Assembly (NCBI GenBank): GCA_025765615.1
Contig: JAIVFJ010000400.1
Location: 1 to 47,644 of the forward strand
Source: Zopfochytrium polystomum
Taxonomy: Eukaryota > Chytridiomycota > Chytridiomycetes > Chytridiales > Chytridiaceae
Reading direction: 5' to 3'
DNA length: 47,644 nucleotides
Shown here: piece after piece, positions 30,065 through 39,436 of the stretch
How positions within the stretch are numbered: the stretch's first letter is position 1
Layout: the number at the start of each line of letters is the position of its first letter
Translations under genes and position numbers: made by a program
The notes under the pieces: generated by a model
Databases searched by the model: none
Seen by the model: the letters and a program-made list of their open reading frames with translations, nothing else
What the model was told of the DNA's origin: nothing

Positions 30065-30305
30065 CTTGAGTGAAGTTAGGAAGGGGGGCGACAGGACGAA
30101 GAACTTGAAGGGGACCTCGACCCGACGCACGTGGGCGACGACGCTGTGTGACCGGTTGAAGGCTCAATGGCAGGGTGGGGCCAGAGCCTAGACTTGCCAG
30201 ACTAGGTGGTGGTGTGGTGGAGGAGAAGGGGCTTGCTTGCTTAAGAGAGGGAGGCCCCCCCTATGAGGGTGACGGGGGCCTCGAGTGTTGGGCTTGTTGC
30301 TTGGT

Positions 30306-30428
30306 GTTTGAACTAGAGAAGTTTCTTGACCAGAGGGACTTTATTCAGCGTGAGCTTTCGGCTGTTTTGGCAGCCTCTTCAGACGCTTGAGTGAACAAAG
30401 AAAAACCAAGGGTTAAGAAACTTCAAAC
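30306..30428 (-). ncRNA. Hammerhead ribozyme motif, copy 1 (type I)
   Basis: On the minus strand all conserved core positions are present: CUGAAGA (30382-30376), helix II GGCUG/CAGCC closed by CCAAAA (30375-30360), GAA (30359-30357), the A-U pair of helix III, then C17 at the cleavage site. Helix I forms between AGCGU (30387-30383) and ACGCU (30351-30347). Its outer part can extend through GAAGUUUCUU (30424-30415) pairing with AAGAAACUUC (30327-30318), plus a further GUUU/AAAC. Predicted cleavage is between 30352 and 30351. Helix III is only AGCU with no loop, the minimal form known from Penelope-like elements, where two copies are thought to pair for activity. It lies about 300 nt downstream of the TATA box and 287 nt before ORF1. 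Confidence 0.85.
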
Positions 30429-30649
30429 CAAAGGAACCAACAAGGGTGATTGCAACACTTGGGGTTTGAAAGCAAGCAAGGGATAGGGGATCAAGGGTAG
30501 GTTGCACTCACACACACACACACACACACAAAGAAAGATTAAAAGACAGCATCATACCTCAAACCAAATGTCAAGGGCACAGGGGACACTTTTGGGTTTG
30601 GAAGAGTTTCTGGCAAGGAGAGGGGTGAAAAGGGGGGGGCCCTGCCAGG

Positions 30650-30658
30650 CTTTATATA
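30650..30658 (-). promoter_or_regulatory. TATA box, copy 1 (element promoter)
   Basis: TATATAAAG on the minus strand is a near-ideal RNA polymerase II TATA box, flanked by GC-rich sequence. Transcription would start about 30 nt further left, near 30620, and run through the hammerhead, ORF1 and RT. The resulting leader before ORF1 would be about 550 nt before any ribozyme cleavage. No initiator was assigned. Confidence 0.55.
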
Positions 30659-30724
30659 CCCCCAGCCCAAGGGGGTCAAGCCATGGAAGGAAATGGAATG
30701 AATGAAACAGCAAAAAAGGAAAAA

Positions 30725-31290
30725 GTGATTCCAAAGGTGATACCAAAGGTGATTCCAAAGGAGGGGTGATTCCAAAGGTGATTCCAAAGGAAAGGTGATT
30801 CCAAAGGTGATACCAAAGGTGATTCCAAAGGAGAAGTGATTCCAAAGGTGATTCCAAAGGAGAGGTGATTCCAAAGGTGATTCCAATGGTGATTCCAATG
30901 GAAGGGTGATTCCAAAGGTGATTCCAAAGGAGAGGTGATTCCAATGGTGATTCCAATGGTGATTCCAAAGGAGAGGTGATTCCAAAGGTGATTCCAAAGG
31001 TGATTCCAGTGGTGATTCCAATGGAAGGGTGATTCCAAAGGTGATTCCAATGGTGATTCCAATGGTGATTCCAATGGAAAGGTGATTCCAAAGGTGATTC
31101 CAGTGGTGATTCCAATGGTGATTCCAATGGAAGGGTGATTCCAAAGGTGATTCCAAAGGTGATTCCAGTGGTGATTCCAGTGGTGATTCCAATGGTGATT
31201 CCAAAGGGAAGGGTGATTCCAATGGTGATTCCAGTGGTGATTCCAGTGGTGATTCCAAAGGTGATTCCAAAGATTCCAAAGAGATTCCAA
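30725..31290. repeat. 12-bp minisatellite, copy 1
   Basis: Same GGTGATTCCAAA family, about 566 bp, between the TATA box and the CACGTGA cluster. The frames that run out of it to the left differ from copy to copy because of G- and C-run length changes, arguing against a conserved protein. Confidence 0.9.
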
Positions 31291-31373
31291 CCAAAAGAGG
31301 AAGAGATTCACCACAAAGGACCCCTCTGGGCGTCTGACACTGCCCAAAAAGGCAACTTCCATAAAAGGAAGGT

Positions 31374-31456
31374 GGTCACATGACCGCCATGTGACCAGTC
31401 ACGTGACCCCCATGTGACCAGATCACGTGATCCCCACGTGACCCAGATCACGTGAC
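31374..31456. promoter_or_regulatory. CACGTGA/CATGTGA motif cluster, copy 1
   Basis: Seven motifs in 83 bp, next to the telomeric tract of the neighbouring unit. It could serve as an upstream activating region or as a protein-bound boundary beside the internal telomeric repeat. Confidence 0.55.
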
Positions 31457-31484
31457 CCCCCTTCTAACGTGGCGCGAGGCGGAC

Positions 31485-31556
31485 GGTTAGAGGTTAGGGC
31501 GGTTAGGGTCAGGGTGGTTAGGGTCAGGGCCTTAGGGTTAGGGTTTAGGGTTAGGG
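31485..31556 (+). repeat. Internal telomeric tract 2
   Basis: Same 72-bp sequence as tract 1, including the same degenerate units, so it belongs to the repeated unit rather than being newly added telomerase product. Confidence 0.88.
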
Positions 31557-31694
31557 CCAGTGGCGAAGGCGTCTAGAAAGAGGGGGTGTGGTGTGGAAGG
31601 GGCTGGAGGTTGAAAGGGAGCCAAGAGAGAGAGTGCGGTCGCAAAGTCCTTGGGATTGGTCCGTTCGAATTAGCAAAGAAATGCTGGATCGTCT

Positions 31695-33917
31695 TCAAGA
31701 AGGCCGATTGCTCTTGCGGCTGTCTTTGCGCTTTTTGGCAAAAGGCTGCCACTGACGCCAGGGATCTCGGTAAGGATCAGGGGGAGGACCCTTTGGCTTT
31801 GGTTTAGGGTCGAAGGGCGTCGGAGGCGGTGGTCTTGGAGGATCAAAGAGGTCCGGTGGCGGGCTCTGGGGCGTCACCGGGACTTTGGGGTCTCGAAGCT
31901 TTGTGAGGATCGAGCCGACGGACGGGTTGCTGCGTAGCGCAAGGACCATTCTTGGCGGATTTCTGTCCCAAATCTCATGGACTTGGTCCTCGTGGGTGTT
32001 GAGAACGGGTCCGATCTGAAGGGCCGAGACTTGGGGGGCGTGCCGGACGACAAAGGGGAGAACCTTGTCTTTGGGGCCGTCGGCGGGCGGGTGGAGCCAC
32101 CGAGGCCTGTCTGCATAGCTGACTGAAGCGAAGATTGGCTCCAGGAACTTGCGTGGATAGCCCCGAGCTTGAAGTCGTTGGCGGAAAAGAGCTCGGGTGG
32201 CCAGGAAGGTTGATTCGGACGTTGAGTTGCGCACATACCGAATCAGTTCGCCGCGGATGAAGCCCCTCTTGAGGCTCGAGGGGTGGAACGAGGCCGGGCC
32301 AAGGTAGGCGTAGGTGTTGAGCGGTTTTTGGTAGGTGCTGAACACGAGGGAGGCTTCATCGCTGTCGTCGCTGGTGCGGCGTAAGTTAATGTCGAGGTCG
32401 AGGAAGGCGGCATGGGTGGTGCTGCGGTTGACTGTGAGTCGAAGTACACCGGGCCGTGAGGACGTGAGCAAGCCGTGAAGAAAGTCCACGTCGTCCGGTC
32501 CGCAGCAGAGGACCATGAAGAGGTCGTCAATGTACCTTCCGTACAGGGGGCAACGGATGCGTTTGTGCTGGTTGCTGATGATCCTGTAGACCCCGGGGAC
32601 GGATTCAAAGACGGCGAACCCGTAGAGGTTTGCAATGACAACGGCCATGTTGGTGCCCATGGCCATGCCACCGCGCTGCCGGAAGACCGTTCCCTGAAAG
32701 CTGAAGGCGTTGGCGTCAAAAACCCACTGTATCAACTGAAGGATCTCGGGGCGGATGATGTCTCTGCCGTGATCACGGAGCCAGGAGTTGAGGTTGTTGT
32801 TGAGAGATCGAATGACGTCTGCCACATGCATGTTGCCGTAAAAGTTTTCCACATCCATGGTGACGAGCAGGCAGTTTTCTGCTGGGAGAACTGGCACTTG
32901 GGTCTCGGCGATCTGAACGAGATGTCGAGAGTCTTTCAGGATGAACGGGAGGCTGTCCACAATGGGCTGGAGCACCGCGCAGATAATGCGCGAAGCGTTG
33001 GTGGTGATCCAGTTTGTCGAAGCGACGATGGGCCGAAGGGGGACAGCCAGGCCTGGACCGAGGTTGAGCATGTCGACGGGTTTGAGCTTGTGTATCTTGG
33101 GGAGGCAGTAAAAGGTCGGCACGGTGAACGACCTGAAGCCGTCGACAGAGTCTTGCAGAAGTTCCAGTTGCTGCCGAGTGAACCGGGAGCCATACTCCCT
33201 GACGAACTTGGTGACGAACGCCAGGTGTTTCCGGAAGAAGGCGGGAAGATCTGCTGGAGCCAGAACGGTGTAGTTGTCGCTCTGGAGGTGCTCGGTGACG
33301 AGTCTGTTGTAGTCGTCAGTGTCCAGGACGACCAAGCCGAGGTTCTTGTCTGCGGCTCGGAAGGTGAGGTTGCGCTGCTTGGCCAGCTTGTGGGCTAGGC
33401 GGAGCAGGGACCGACCGCGTTGCTGTTTCTTGTACAGTGGCGAAGCCTTGTCCAGGGGCTTGCTTTTTTGACAGTCGTCGAGCCACTTGAAGCTGCCGGT
33501 CAGGGCGCGGCGGATGGAGCGCGCGATTTCAAAGACGGGGACAGGTACGTTGTCCGGGGGCGGGTAGGACTTGGGCGCGGTGAACAGGCGAGGGTCAAAG
33601 TCCGGGTCGTCGGGCGTGTTCTGGTGACGGAACTGGACCGACAGACGGTGGGTGAACGAGTGAAGGGCTTCATCGAGCTCGTCGTAGGTGAGCGGACGAG
33701 CGAAAGGGATGTGCTTGGAGCCGTGGGTGAGAAGCCTTTGAGTCTGGGGCGAGAGGGTGGCTGAAGAAAGATTGAAGAAGAGAGGTTTCTTTGTAGGAGG
33801 AGAAGAGGAAGAAGTTGAATCCACAGGGCCGGCGGTCTTGGTTGAGAGACGATATGAGGGACGTGTTCTGCAAGAGACTGAGATGCAGATGTCGCGATGC
33901 TGCTGCAGCCACCTCAT
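31695..33917 (-). CDS. Penelope-like reverse transcriptase, unit 2
   Basis: Translation identical to unit 1, catalytic Asp residues and YIDD included. Start overlaps the stop of ORF1 (33914-35428) as ATGA. Confidence 0.93.
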   Translation of the reverse strand: MRWLQQHRDICISVSCRTRPSYRLSTKTAGPVDSTSSSSPPTKKPLFFNLSSATLSPQTQRLLTHGSKHIPFARPLTYDELDEALHSFTHRLSVQFRHQNTPDDPDFDPRLFTAPKSYPPPDNVPVPVFEIARSIRRALTGSFKWLDDCQKSKPLDKASPLYKKQQRGRSLLRLAHKLAKQRNLTFRAADKNLGLVVLDTDDYNRLVTEHLQSDNYTVLAPADLPAFFRKHLAFVTKFVREYGSRFTRQQLELLQDSVDGFRSFTVPTFYCLPKIHKLKPVDMLNLGPGLAVPLRPIVASTNWITTNASRIICAVLQPIVDSLPFILKDSRHLVQIAETQVPVLPAENCLLVTMDVENFYGNMHVADVIRSLNNNLNSWLRDHGRDIIRPEILQLIQWVFDANAFSFQGTVFRQRGGMAMGTNMAVVIANLYGFAVFESVPGVYRIISNQHKRIRCPLYGRYIDDLFMVLCCGPDDVDFLHGLLTSSRPGVLRLTVNRSTTHAAFLDLDINLRRTSDDSDEASLVFSTYQKPLNTYAYLGPASFHPSSLKRGFIRGELIRYVRNSTSESTFLATRALFRQRLQARGYPRKFLEPIFASVSYADRPRWLHPPADGPKDKVLPFVVRHAPQVSALQIGPVLNTHEDQVHEIWDRNPPRMVLALRSNPSVGSILTKLRDPKVPVTPQSPPPDLFDPPRPPPPTPFDPKPKPKGPPPDPYRDPWRQWQPFAKKRKDSRKSNRPS

Positions 33918-34040
33918 TCTTGCCGGGTGGATTTTCTTCCTCTTTCTCCGCCGGATCCTTCGCCGCCTGAGACTGGTCGTTTGTTTGTCTCGCGACCTTG
34001 CCGTCGTCCCTGCTGCTGCTGCTGCTGCCGGCGCTGCAAG

Positions 34041-34073
<33 letters not shown>

Positions 34074-35428
34074 CCGCGGGGCTTTGATTGACGGTCGAAG
34101 GTGTGGGTGTTTTGTTTCTTGCCGCGGTTGTCCTTTTGGTTGTTGCCTCTGCCTGGTGTTGGAGATCTGCCGCGCGAGCGAGATTGGCTCTTGTTCTGGC
34201 CAGTAGACCTGGACCGCCGGTCGACGGCTGGAGAACGTGACTCGCTTCGGCCTTGGCGCTGCTGATTTTTCTGTTGTGGGCGAGAGGCGTTGCGTTTGGA
34301 CTTGAGAGGTTGTTTGCCCCGGGGTCTGGATGAAGACCGAGCTTGGGCCGTCTGTTCCTTGGGGCGACTCGATGAGGAGCGGTTTCTTGAGGAGCGACGG
34401 CCTTTTCCGTTTCCCAACAGAGTTTTGAGTTCTGCAAGTTGGCGGGCAAGCTCTGAGATCCTGTCGTCAGGAGGAGGAGGGTCCGTACTACTATTGCTAG
34501 ACGTCAGCGCCGTGGTGACGGCGTTCGAATCCTGGCCTTGCAGCCCCTCTGGCTGTTGCTGCTGCTGCTGCTGCTGCCGAGTTGCTGCTTCTTGTTTGCT
34601 TTTGGCCTTGTCTGAAGCGCGCCGCAGTTTCCTATCAAGATGGGCTCTTTGGCGGTCAGTGAAGCTTGAGACAGTCCGGTTGTAGGCGTCTAGGAAGGCT
34701 GTGTGTCGAGGATTCTTGACGTGGTGTACGGCCAAGAGGGAGCGCACTTGATCGACATCGACCGCGGTCACGGCAGCAGCAGAAGAACCACGCGAGGAGG
34801 AGCCAACCCCCGTCGAAGGAAGGAGTCCAAGCGAGGACTGGAGCTGCTGGAGCATGTCTTGGTTGATGATGGTGTGCGCGTTGAGGTCAACAACGTCTGA
34901 CAGGAATAGGCTGTAGGTGTTGCTGAAGAGGTGGTTGAGACGGTTGAAGTTTGCAGACTCCATCCCAACCAAGTGACGAGTGGCGAGCTGTTTGGCTTGG
35001 AGCTCGATGTGCGCGAGGGCCGACTTGGGCAGGGTGATGCCAGAGACGGAGAACTTGACGTGAGAAGGAAAGACACCGGATCGGTATTCCTGGGCAAGCT
35101 TGAGCGCACGCTGGTACGATTTATCCCGGGCAAAGTAGAGGCGAGCGAGGGACTGGGCGCGTTCTTCAGCCTTGGCAAGTTCTTGCTTTGAGACCGGTAA
35201 GGCAAAGGCAAGGGCCAGGTGGCGGCTGTAGACGGCGTCCATCACCGAAGAGCGAGGCGGAACTTGTGATTCTGCGAGGCCGTCGGTGTAGTCGGCGTAC
35301 GTGCCTGGGGACCAGCTTTCAGGTAAGGCGTCTGGCACCTCGTACTCGGTGTCTGCGTCCATGGGGTCGTAGTGGAGGTCGTCGTCGACAGGCATGGAAC
35401 CAGAGAGGGGGGCGTCCGGTGGCGTCAT
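33914..35428 (-). CDS. ORF1 protein, unit 2
   Basis: Translation identical to unit 1 ORF1; start at the ATG at 35428, stop within the RT start codon of unit 2. Confidence 0.8.
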
Positions 35429-35669
35429 CTTGAGTGAAGTTAGGAAGGGGGGCGACAGGACGAAGAACTTGAAGGGGACCTCGACCCGACGCACGTGGGC
35501 GACGACGCTGTGTGACCGGTTGAAGGCTCAATGGCAGGGTGGGGCCAGAGCCTAGACTTGCCAGACTAGGTGGTGGTGTGGTGGAGGAGAAGGGGCTTGC
35601 TTGCTTAAGAGAGGGAGGCCCCCCCTATGAGGGTGACGGGGGCCTCGAGTGTTGGGCTTGTTGCTTGGT

Positions 35670-35792
35670 GTTTGAACTAGAGAAGTTTCTTGACCAGAGG
35701 GACTTTATTCAGCGTGAGCTTTCGGCTGTTTTGGCAGCCTCTTCAGACGCTTGAGTGAACAAAGAAAAACCAAGGGTTAAGAAACTTCAAAC
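35670..35792 (-). ncRNA. Hammerhead ribozyme motif, copy 2
   Basis: Core at 35751-35711, unchanged from copy 1; predicted cleavage between 35716 and 35715. Located upstream of ORF1 of unit 2. Confidence 0.83.
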
Positions 35793-36012
35793 CAAAGGAA
35801 CCAACAAGGGTGATTGCAACACTTGGGGTTTGAAAGCAAGCAAGGGATAGGGGATCAAGGGTAGGTTGCACTCACACACACACACACACACACAAAGAAA
35901 GATTAAAAGACAGCATCATACCTCAAACCAAATGTCAAGGGCACAGGGGACACTTTTGGGTTTGGAAGAGTTTCTGGCAAGGAGAGGGGTGAAAGGGGGG
36001 GGCCCTGCCAGG

Positions 36013-36021
36013 CTTTATATA
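36013..36021 (-). promoter_or_regulatory. TATA box, copy 2
   Basis: TATATAAAG in the same context as copy 1, upstream of unit 2 genes. Confidence 0.5.
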
Positions 36022-36087
36022 CCCCCAGCCCAAGGGGGTCAAGCCATGGAAGGAAATGGAATGAATGAAACAGCAAAAAAGGAAAAA

Positions 36088-36653
36088 GTGATTCCAAAGG
36101 TGATACCAAAGGTGATTCCAAAGGAGGGGTGATTCCAAAGGTGATTCCAAAGGAAAGGTGATTCCAAAGGTGATACCAAAGGTGATTCCAAAGGAGAAGT
36201 GATTCCAAAGGTGATTCCAAAGGAGAGGTGATTCCAAAGGTGATTCCAATGGTGATTCCAATGGAAGGGTGATTCCAAAGGTGATTCCAAAGGAGAGGTG
36301 ATTCCAATGGTGATTCCAATGGTGATTCCAAAGGAGAGGTGATTCCAAAGGTGATTCCAAAGGTGATTCCAGTGGTGATTCCAATGGAAGGGTGATTCCA
36401 AAGGTGATTCCAATGGTGATTCCAATGGTGATTCCAATGGAAAGGTGATTCCAAAGGTGATTCCAGTGGTGATTCCAATGGTGATTCCAATGGAAGGGTG
36501 ATTCCAAAGGTGATTCCAAAGGTGATTCCAGTGGTGATTCCAGTGGTGATTCCAATGGTGATTCCAAAGGGAAGGGTGATTCCAATGGTGATTCCAGTGG
36601 TGATTCCAGTGGTGATTCCAAAGGTGATTCCAAAGATTCCAAAGAGATTCCAA
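36088..36653. repeat. 12-bp minisatellite, copy 2
   Basis: Same order of variant units as copy 1, so the copies share recent ancestry rather than independent expansion. Confidence 0.9.
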
Positions 36654-36736
36654 CCAAAAGAGGAAGAGATTCACCACAAAGGACCCCTCTGGGCGTCTGA
36701 CACTGCCCAAAAAGGCAACTTCCATAAAAGGAAGGT

Positions 36737-36819
36737 GGTCACATGACCGCCATGTGACCAGTCACGTGACCCCCATGTGACCAGATCACGTGATCCCCAC
36801 GTGACCCAGATCACGTGAC
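36737..36819. promoter_or_regulatory. CACGTGA/CATGTGA motif cluster, copy 2
   Basis: Same seven motifs as copy 1. Confidence 0.55.
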
Positions 36820-36847
36820 CCCCCTTCTAACGTGGCGCGAGGCGGAC

Positions 36848-36919
36848 GGTTAGAGGTTAGGGCGGTTAGGGTCAGGGTGGTTAGGGTCAGGGCCTTAGGG
36901 TTAGGGTTTAGGGTTAGGG
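36848..36919 (+). repeat. Internal telomeric tract 3
   Basis: Same 72-bp sequence as tract 1. Confidence 0.88.
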
Positions 36920-37057
36920 CCAGTGGCGAAGGCGTCTAGAAAGAGGGGGTGTGGTGTGGAAGGGGCTGGAGGTTGAAAGGGAGCCAAGAGAGAGAGTGCG
37001 GTCGCAAAGTCCTTGGGATTGGTCCGTTCGAATTAGCAAAGAAATGCTGGATCGTCT

Positions 37058-39280
37058 TCAAGAAGGCCGATTGCTCTTGCGGCTGTCTTTGCGCTTTTTG
37101 GCAAAAGGCTGCCACTGACGCCAGGGATCTCGGTAAGGATCAGGGGGAGGACCCTTTGGCTTTGGTTTAGGGTCGAAGGGCGTCGGAGGCGGTGGTCTTG
37201 GAGGATCAAAGAGGTCCGGTGGCGGGCTCTGGGGCGTCACCGGGACTTTGGGGTCTCGAAGCTTTGTGAGGATCGAGCCGACGGACGGGTTGCTGCGTAG
37301 CGCAAGGACCATTCTTGGCGGATTTCTGTCCCAAATCTCATGGACTTGGTCCTCGTGGGTGTTGAGAACGGGTCCGATCTGAAGGGCCGAGACTTGGGGG
37401 GCGTGCCGGACGACAAAGGGGAGAACCTTGTCTTTGGGGCCGTCGGCGGGCGGGTGGAGCCACCGAGGCCTGTCTGCATAGCTGACTGAAGCGAAGATTG
37501 GCTCCAGGAACTTGCGTGGATAGCCCCGAGCTTGAAGTCGTTGGCGGAAAAGAGCTCGGGTGGCCAGGAAGGTTGATTCGGACGTTGAGTTGCGCACATA
37601 CCGAATCAGTTCGCCGCGGATGAAGCCCCTCTTGAGGCTCGAGGGGTGGAACGAGGCCGGGCCAAGGTAGGCGTAGGTGTTGAGCGGTTTTTGGTAGGTG
37701 CTGAACACGAGGGAGGCTTCATCGCTGTCGTCGCTGGTGCGGCGTAAGTTAATGTCGAGGTCGAGGAAGGCGGCATGGGTGGTGCTGCGGTTGACTGTGA
37801 GTCGAAGTACACCGGGCCGTGAGGACGTGAGCAAGCCGTGAAGAAAGTCCACGTCGTCCGGTCCGCAGCAGAGGACCATGAAGAGGTCGTCAATGTACCT
37901 TCCGTACAGGGGGCAACGGATGCGTTTGTGCTGGTTGCTGATGATCCTGTAGACCCCGGGGACGGATTCAAAGACGGCGAACCCGTAGAGGTTTGCAATG
38001 ACAACGGCCATGTTGGTGCCCATGGCCATGCCACCGCGCTGCCGGAAGACCGTTCCCTGAAAGCTGAAGGCGTTGGCGTCAAAAACCCACTGTATCAACT
38101 GAAGGATCTCGGGGCGGATGATGTCTCTGCCGTGATCACGGAGCCAGGAGTTGAGGTTGTTGTTGAGAGATCGAATGACGTCTGCCACATGCATGTTGCC
38201 GTAAAAGTTTTCCACATCCATGGTGACGAGCAGGCAGTTTTCTGCTGGGAGAACTGGCACTTGGGTCTCGGCGATCTGAACGAGATGTCGAGAGTCTTTC
38301 AGGATGAACGGGAGGCTGTCCACAATGGGCTGGAGCACCGCGCAGATAATGCGCGAAGCGTTGGTGGTGATCCAGTTTGTCGAAGCGACGATGGGCCGAA
38401 GGGGGACAGCCAGGCCTGGACCGAGGTTGAGCATGTCGACGGGTTTGAGCTTGTGTATCTTGGGGAGGCAGTAAAAGGTCGGCACGGTGAACGACCTGAA
38501 GCCGTCGACAGAGTCTTGCAGAAGTTCCAGTTGCTGCCGAGTGAACCGGGAGCCATACTCCCTGACGAACTTGGTGACGAACGCCAGGTGTTTCCGGAAG
38601 AAGGCGGGAAGATCTGCTGGAGCCAGAACGGTGTAGTTGTCGCTCTGGAGGTGCTCGGTGACGAGTCTGTTGTAGTCGTCAGTGTCCAGGACGACCAAGC
38701 CGAGGTTCTTGTCTGCGGCTCGGAAGGTGAGGTTGCGCTGCTTGGCCAGCTTGTGGGCTAGGCGGAGCAGGGACCGACCGCGTTGCTGTTTCTTGTACAG
38801 TGGCGAAGCCTTGTCCAGGGGCTTGCTTTTTTGACAGTCGTCGAGCCACTTGAAGCTGCCGGTCAGGGCGCGGCGGATGGAGCGCGCGATTTCAAAGACG
38901 GGGACAGGTACGTTGTCCGGGGGCGGGTAGGACTTGGGCGCGGTGAACAGGCGAGGGTCAAAGTCCGGGTCGTCGGGCGTGTTCTGGTGACGGAACTGGA
39001 CCGACAGACGGTGGGTGAACGAGTGAAGGGCTTCATCGAGCTCGTCGTAGGTGAGCGGACGAGCGAAAGGGATGTGCTTGGAGCCGTGGGTGAGAAGCCT
39101 TTGAGTCTGGGGCGAGAGGGTGGCTGAAGAAAGATTGAAGAAGAGAGGTTTCTTTGTAGGAGGAGAAGAGGAAGAAGTTGAATCCACAGGGCCGGCGGTC
39201 TTGGTTGAGAGACGATATGAGGGACGTGTTCTGCAAGAGACTGAGATGCAGATGTCGCGATGCTGCTGCAGCCACCTCAT
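37058..39280 (-). CDS. Penelope-like reverse transcriptase, unit 3
   Basis: Translation identical to unit 1. Start overlaps the stop of ORF1 (39277-40791) as ATGA. Confidence 0.93.
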   Translation of the reverse strand: MRWLQQHRDICISVSCRTRPSYRLSTKTAGPVDSTSSSSPPTKKPLFFNLSSATLSPQTQRLLTHGSKHIPFARPLTYDELDEALHSFTHRLSVQFRHQNTPDDPDFDPRLFTAPKSYPPPDNVPVPVFEIARSIRRALTGSFKWLDDCQKSKPLDKASPLYKKQQRGRSLLRLAHKLAKQRNLTFRAADKNLGLVVLDTDDYNRLVTEHLQSDNYTVLAPADLPAFFRKHLAFVTKFVREYGSRFTRQQLELLQDSVDGFRSFTVPTFYCLPKIHKLKPVDMLNLGPGLAVPLRPIVASTNWITTNASRIICAVLQPIVDSLPFILKDSRHLVQIAETQVPVLPAENCLLVTMDVENFYGNMHVADVIRSLNNNLNSWLRDHGRDIIRPEILQLIQWVFDANAFSFQGTVFRQRGGMAMGTNMAVVIANLYGFAVFESVPGVYRIISNQHKRIRCPLYGRYIDDLFMVLCCGPDDVDFLHGLLTSSRPGVLRLTVNRSTTHAAFLDLDINLRRTSDDSDEASLVFSTYQKPLNTYAYLGPASFHPSSLKRGFIRGELIRYVRNSTSESTFLATRALFRQRLQARGYPRKFLEPIFASVSYADRPRWLHPPADGPKDKVLPFVVRHAPQVSALQIGPVLNTHEDQVHEIWDRNPPRMVLALRSNPSVGSILTKLRDPKVPVTPQSPPPDLFDPPRPPPPTPFDPKPKPKGPPPDPYRDPWRQWQPFAKKRKDSRKSNRPS

Positions 39281-39403
39281 TCTTGCCGGGTGGATTTTCT
39301 TCCTCTTTCTCCGCCGGATCCTTCGCCGCCTGAGACTGGTCGTTTGTTTGTCTCGCGACCTTGCCGTCGTCCCTGCTGCTGCTGCTGCTGCCGGCGCTGC
39401 AAG

Positions 39404-39436
<33 letters not shown>

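Larger units (their letters stand above)
26121..31484 (-). mobile_element. Penelope-like element, full unit 1
   Basis: In sense order: pseudo-LTR-like region (31484-30065) with motif cluster, minisatellite, TATA box and hammerhead; ORF1 (30064-28550); RT (28553-26331); a short 3' untranslated region; then a C-rich telomere-complementary tract (26192-26121). It shares the layout and proteins of the other three full units. Confidence 0.85.
31485..36847 (-). mobile_element. Penelope-like element, full unit 2
   Basis: Same organisation as unit 1; 5,363 bp, one base different from its neighbours because of homopolymer length variation in the G-run before the TATA box. Confidence 0.85.

Noticed and set aside
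30065..30130. Extension of ORF1 upstream to a GTG at 30130
   Set aside because: GTG is not a usual start in nuclear genes, and the ATG at 30064 has a good context. The extension is also the part retained beside the telomeric tract in partial copy 0.
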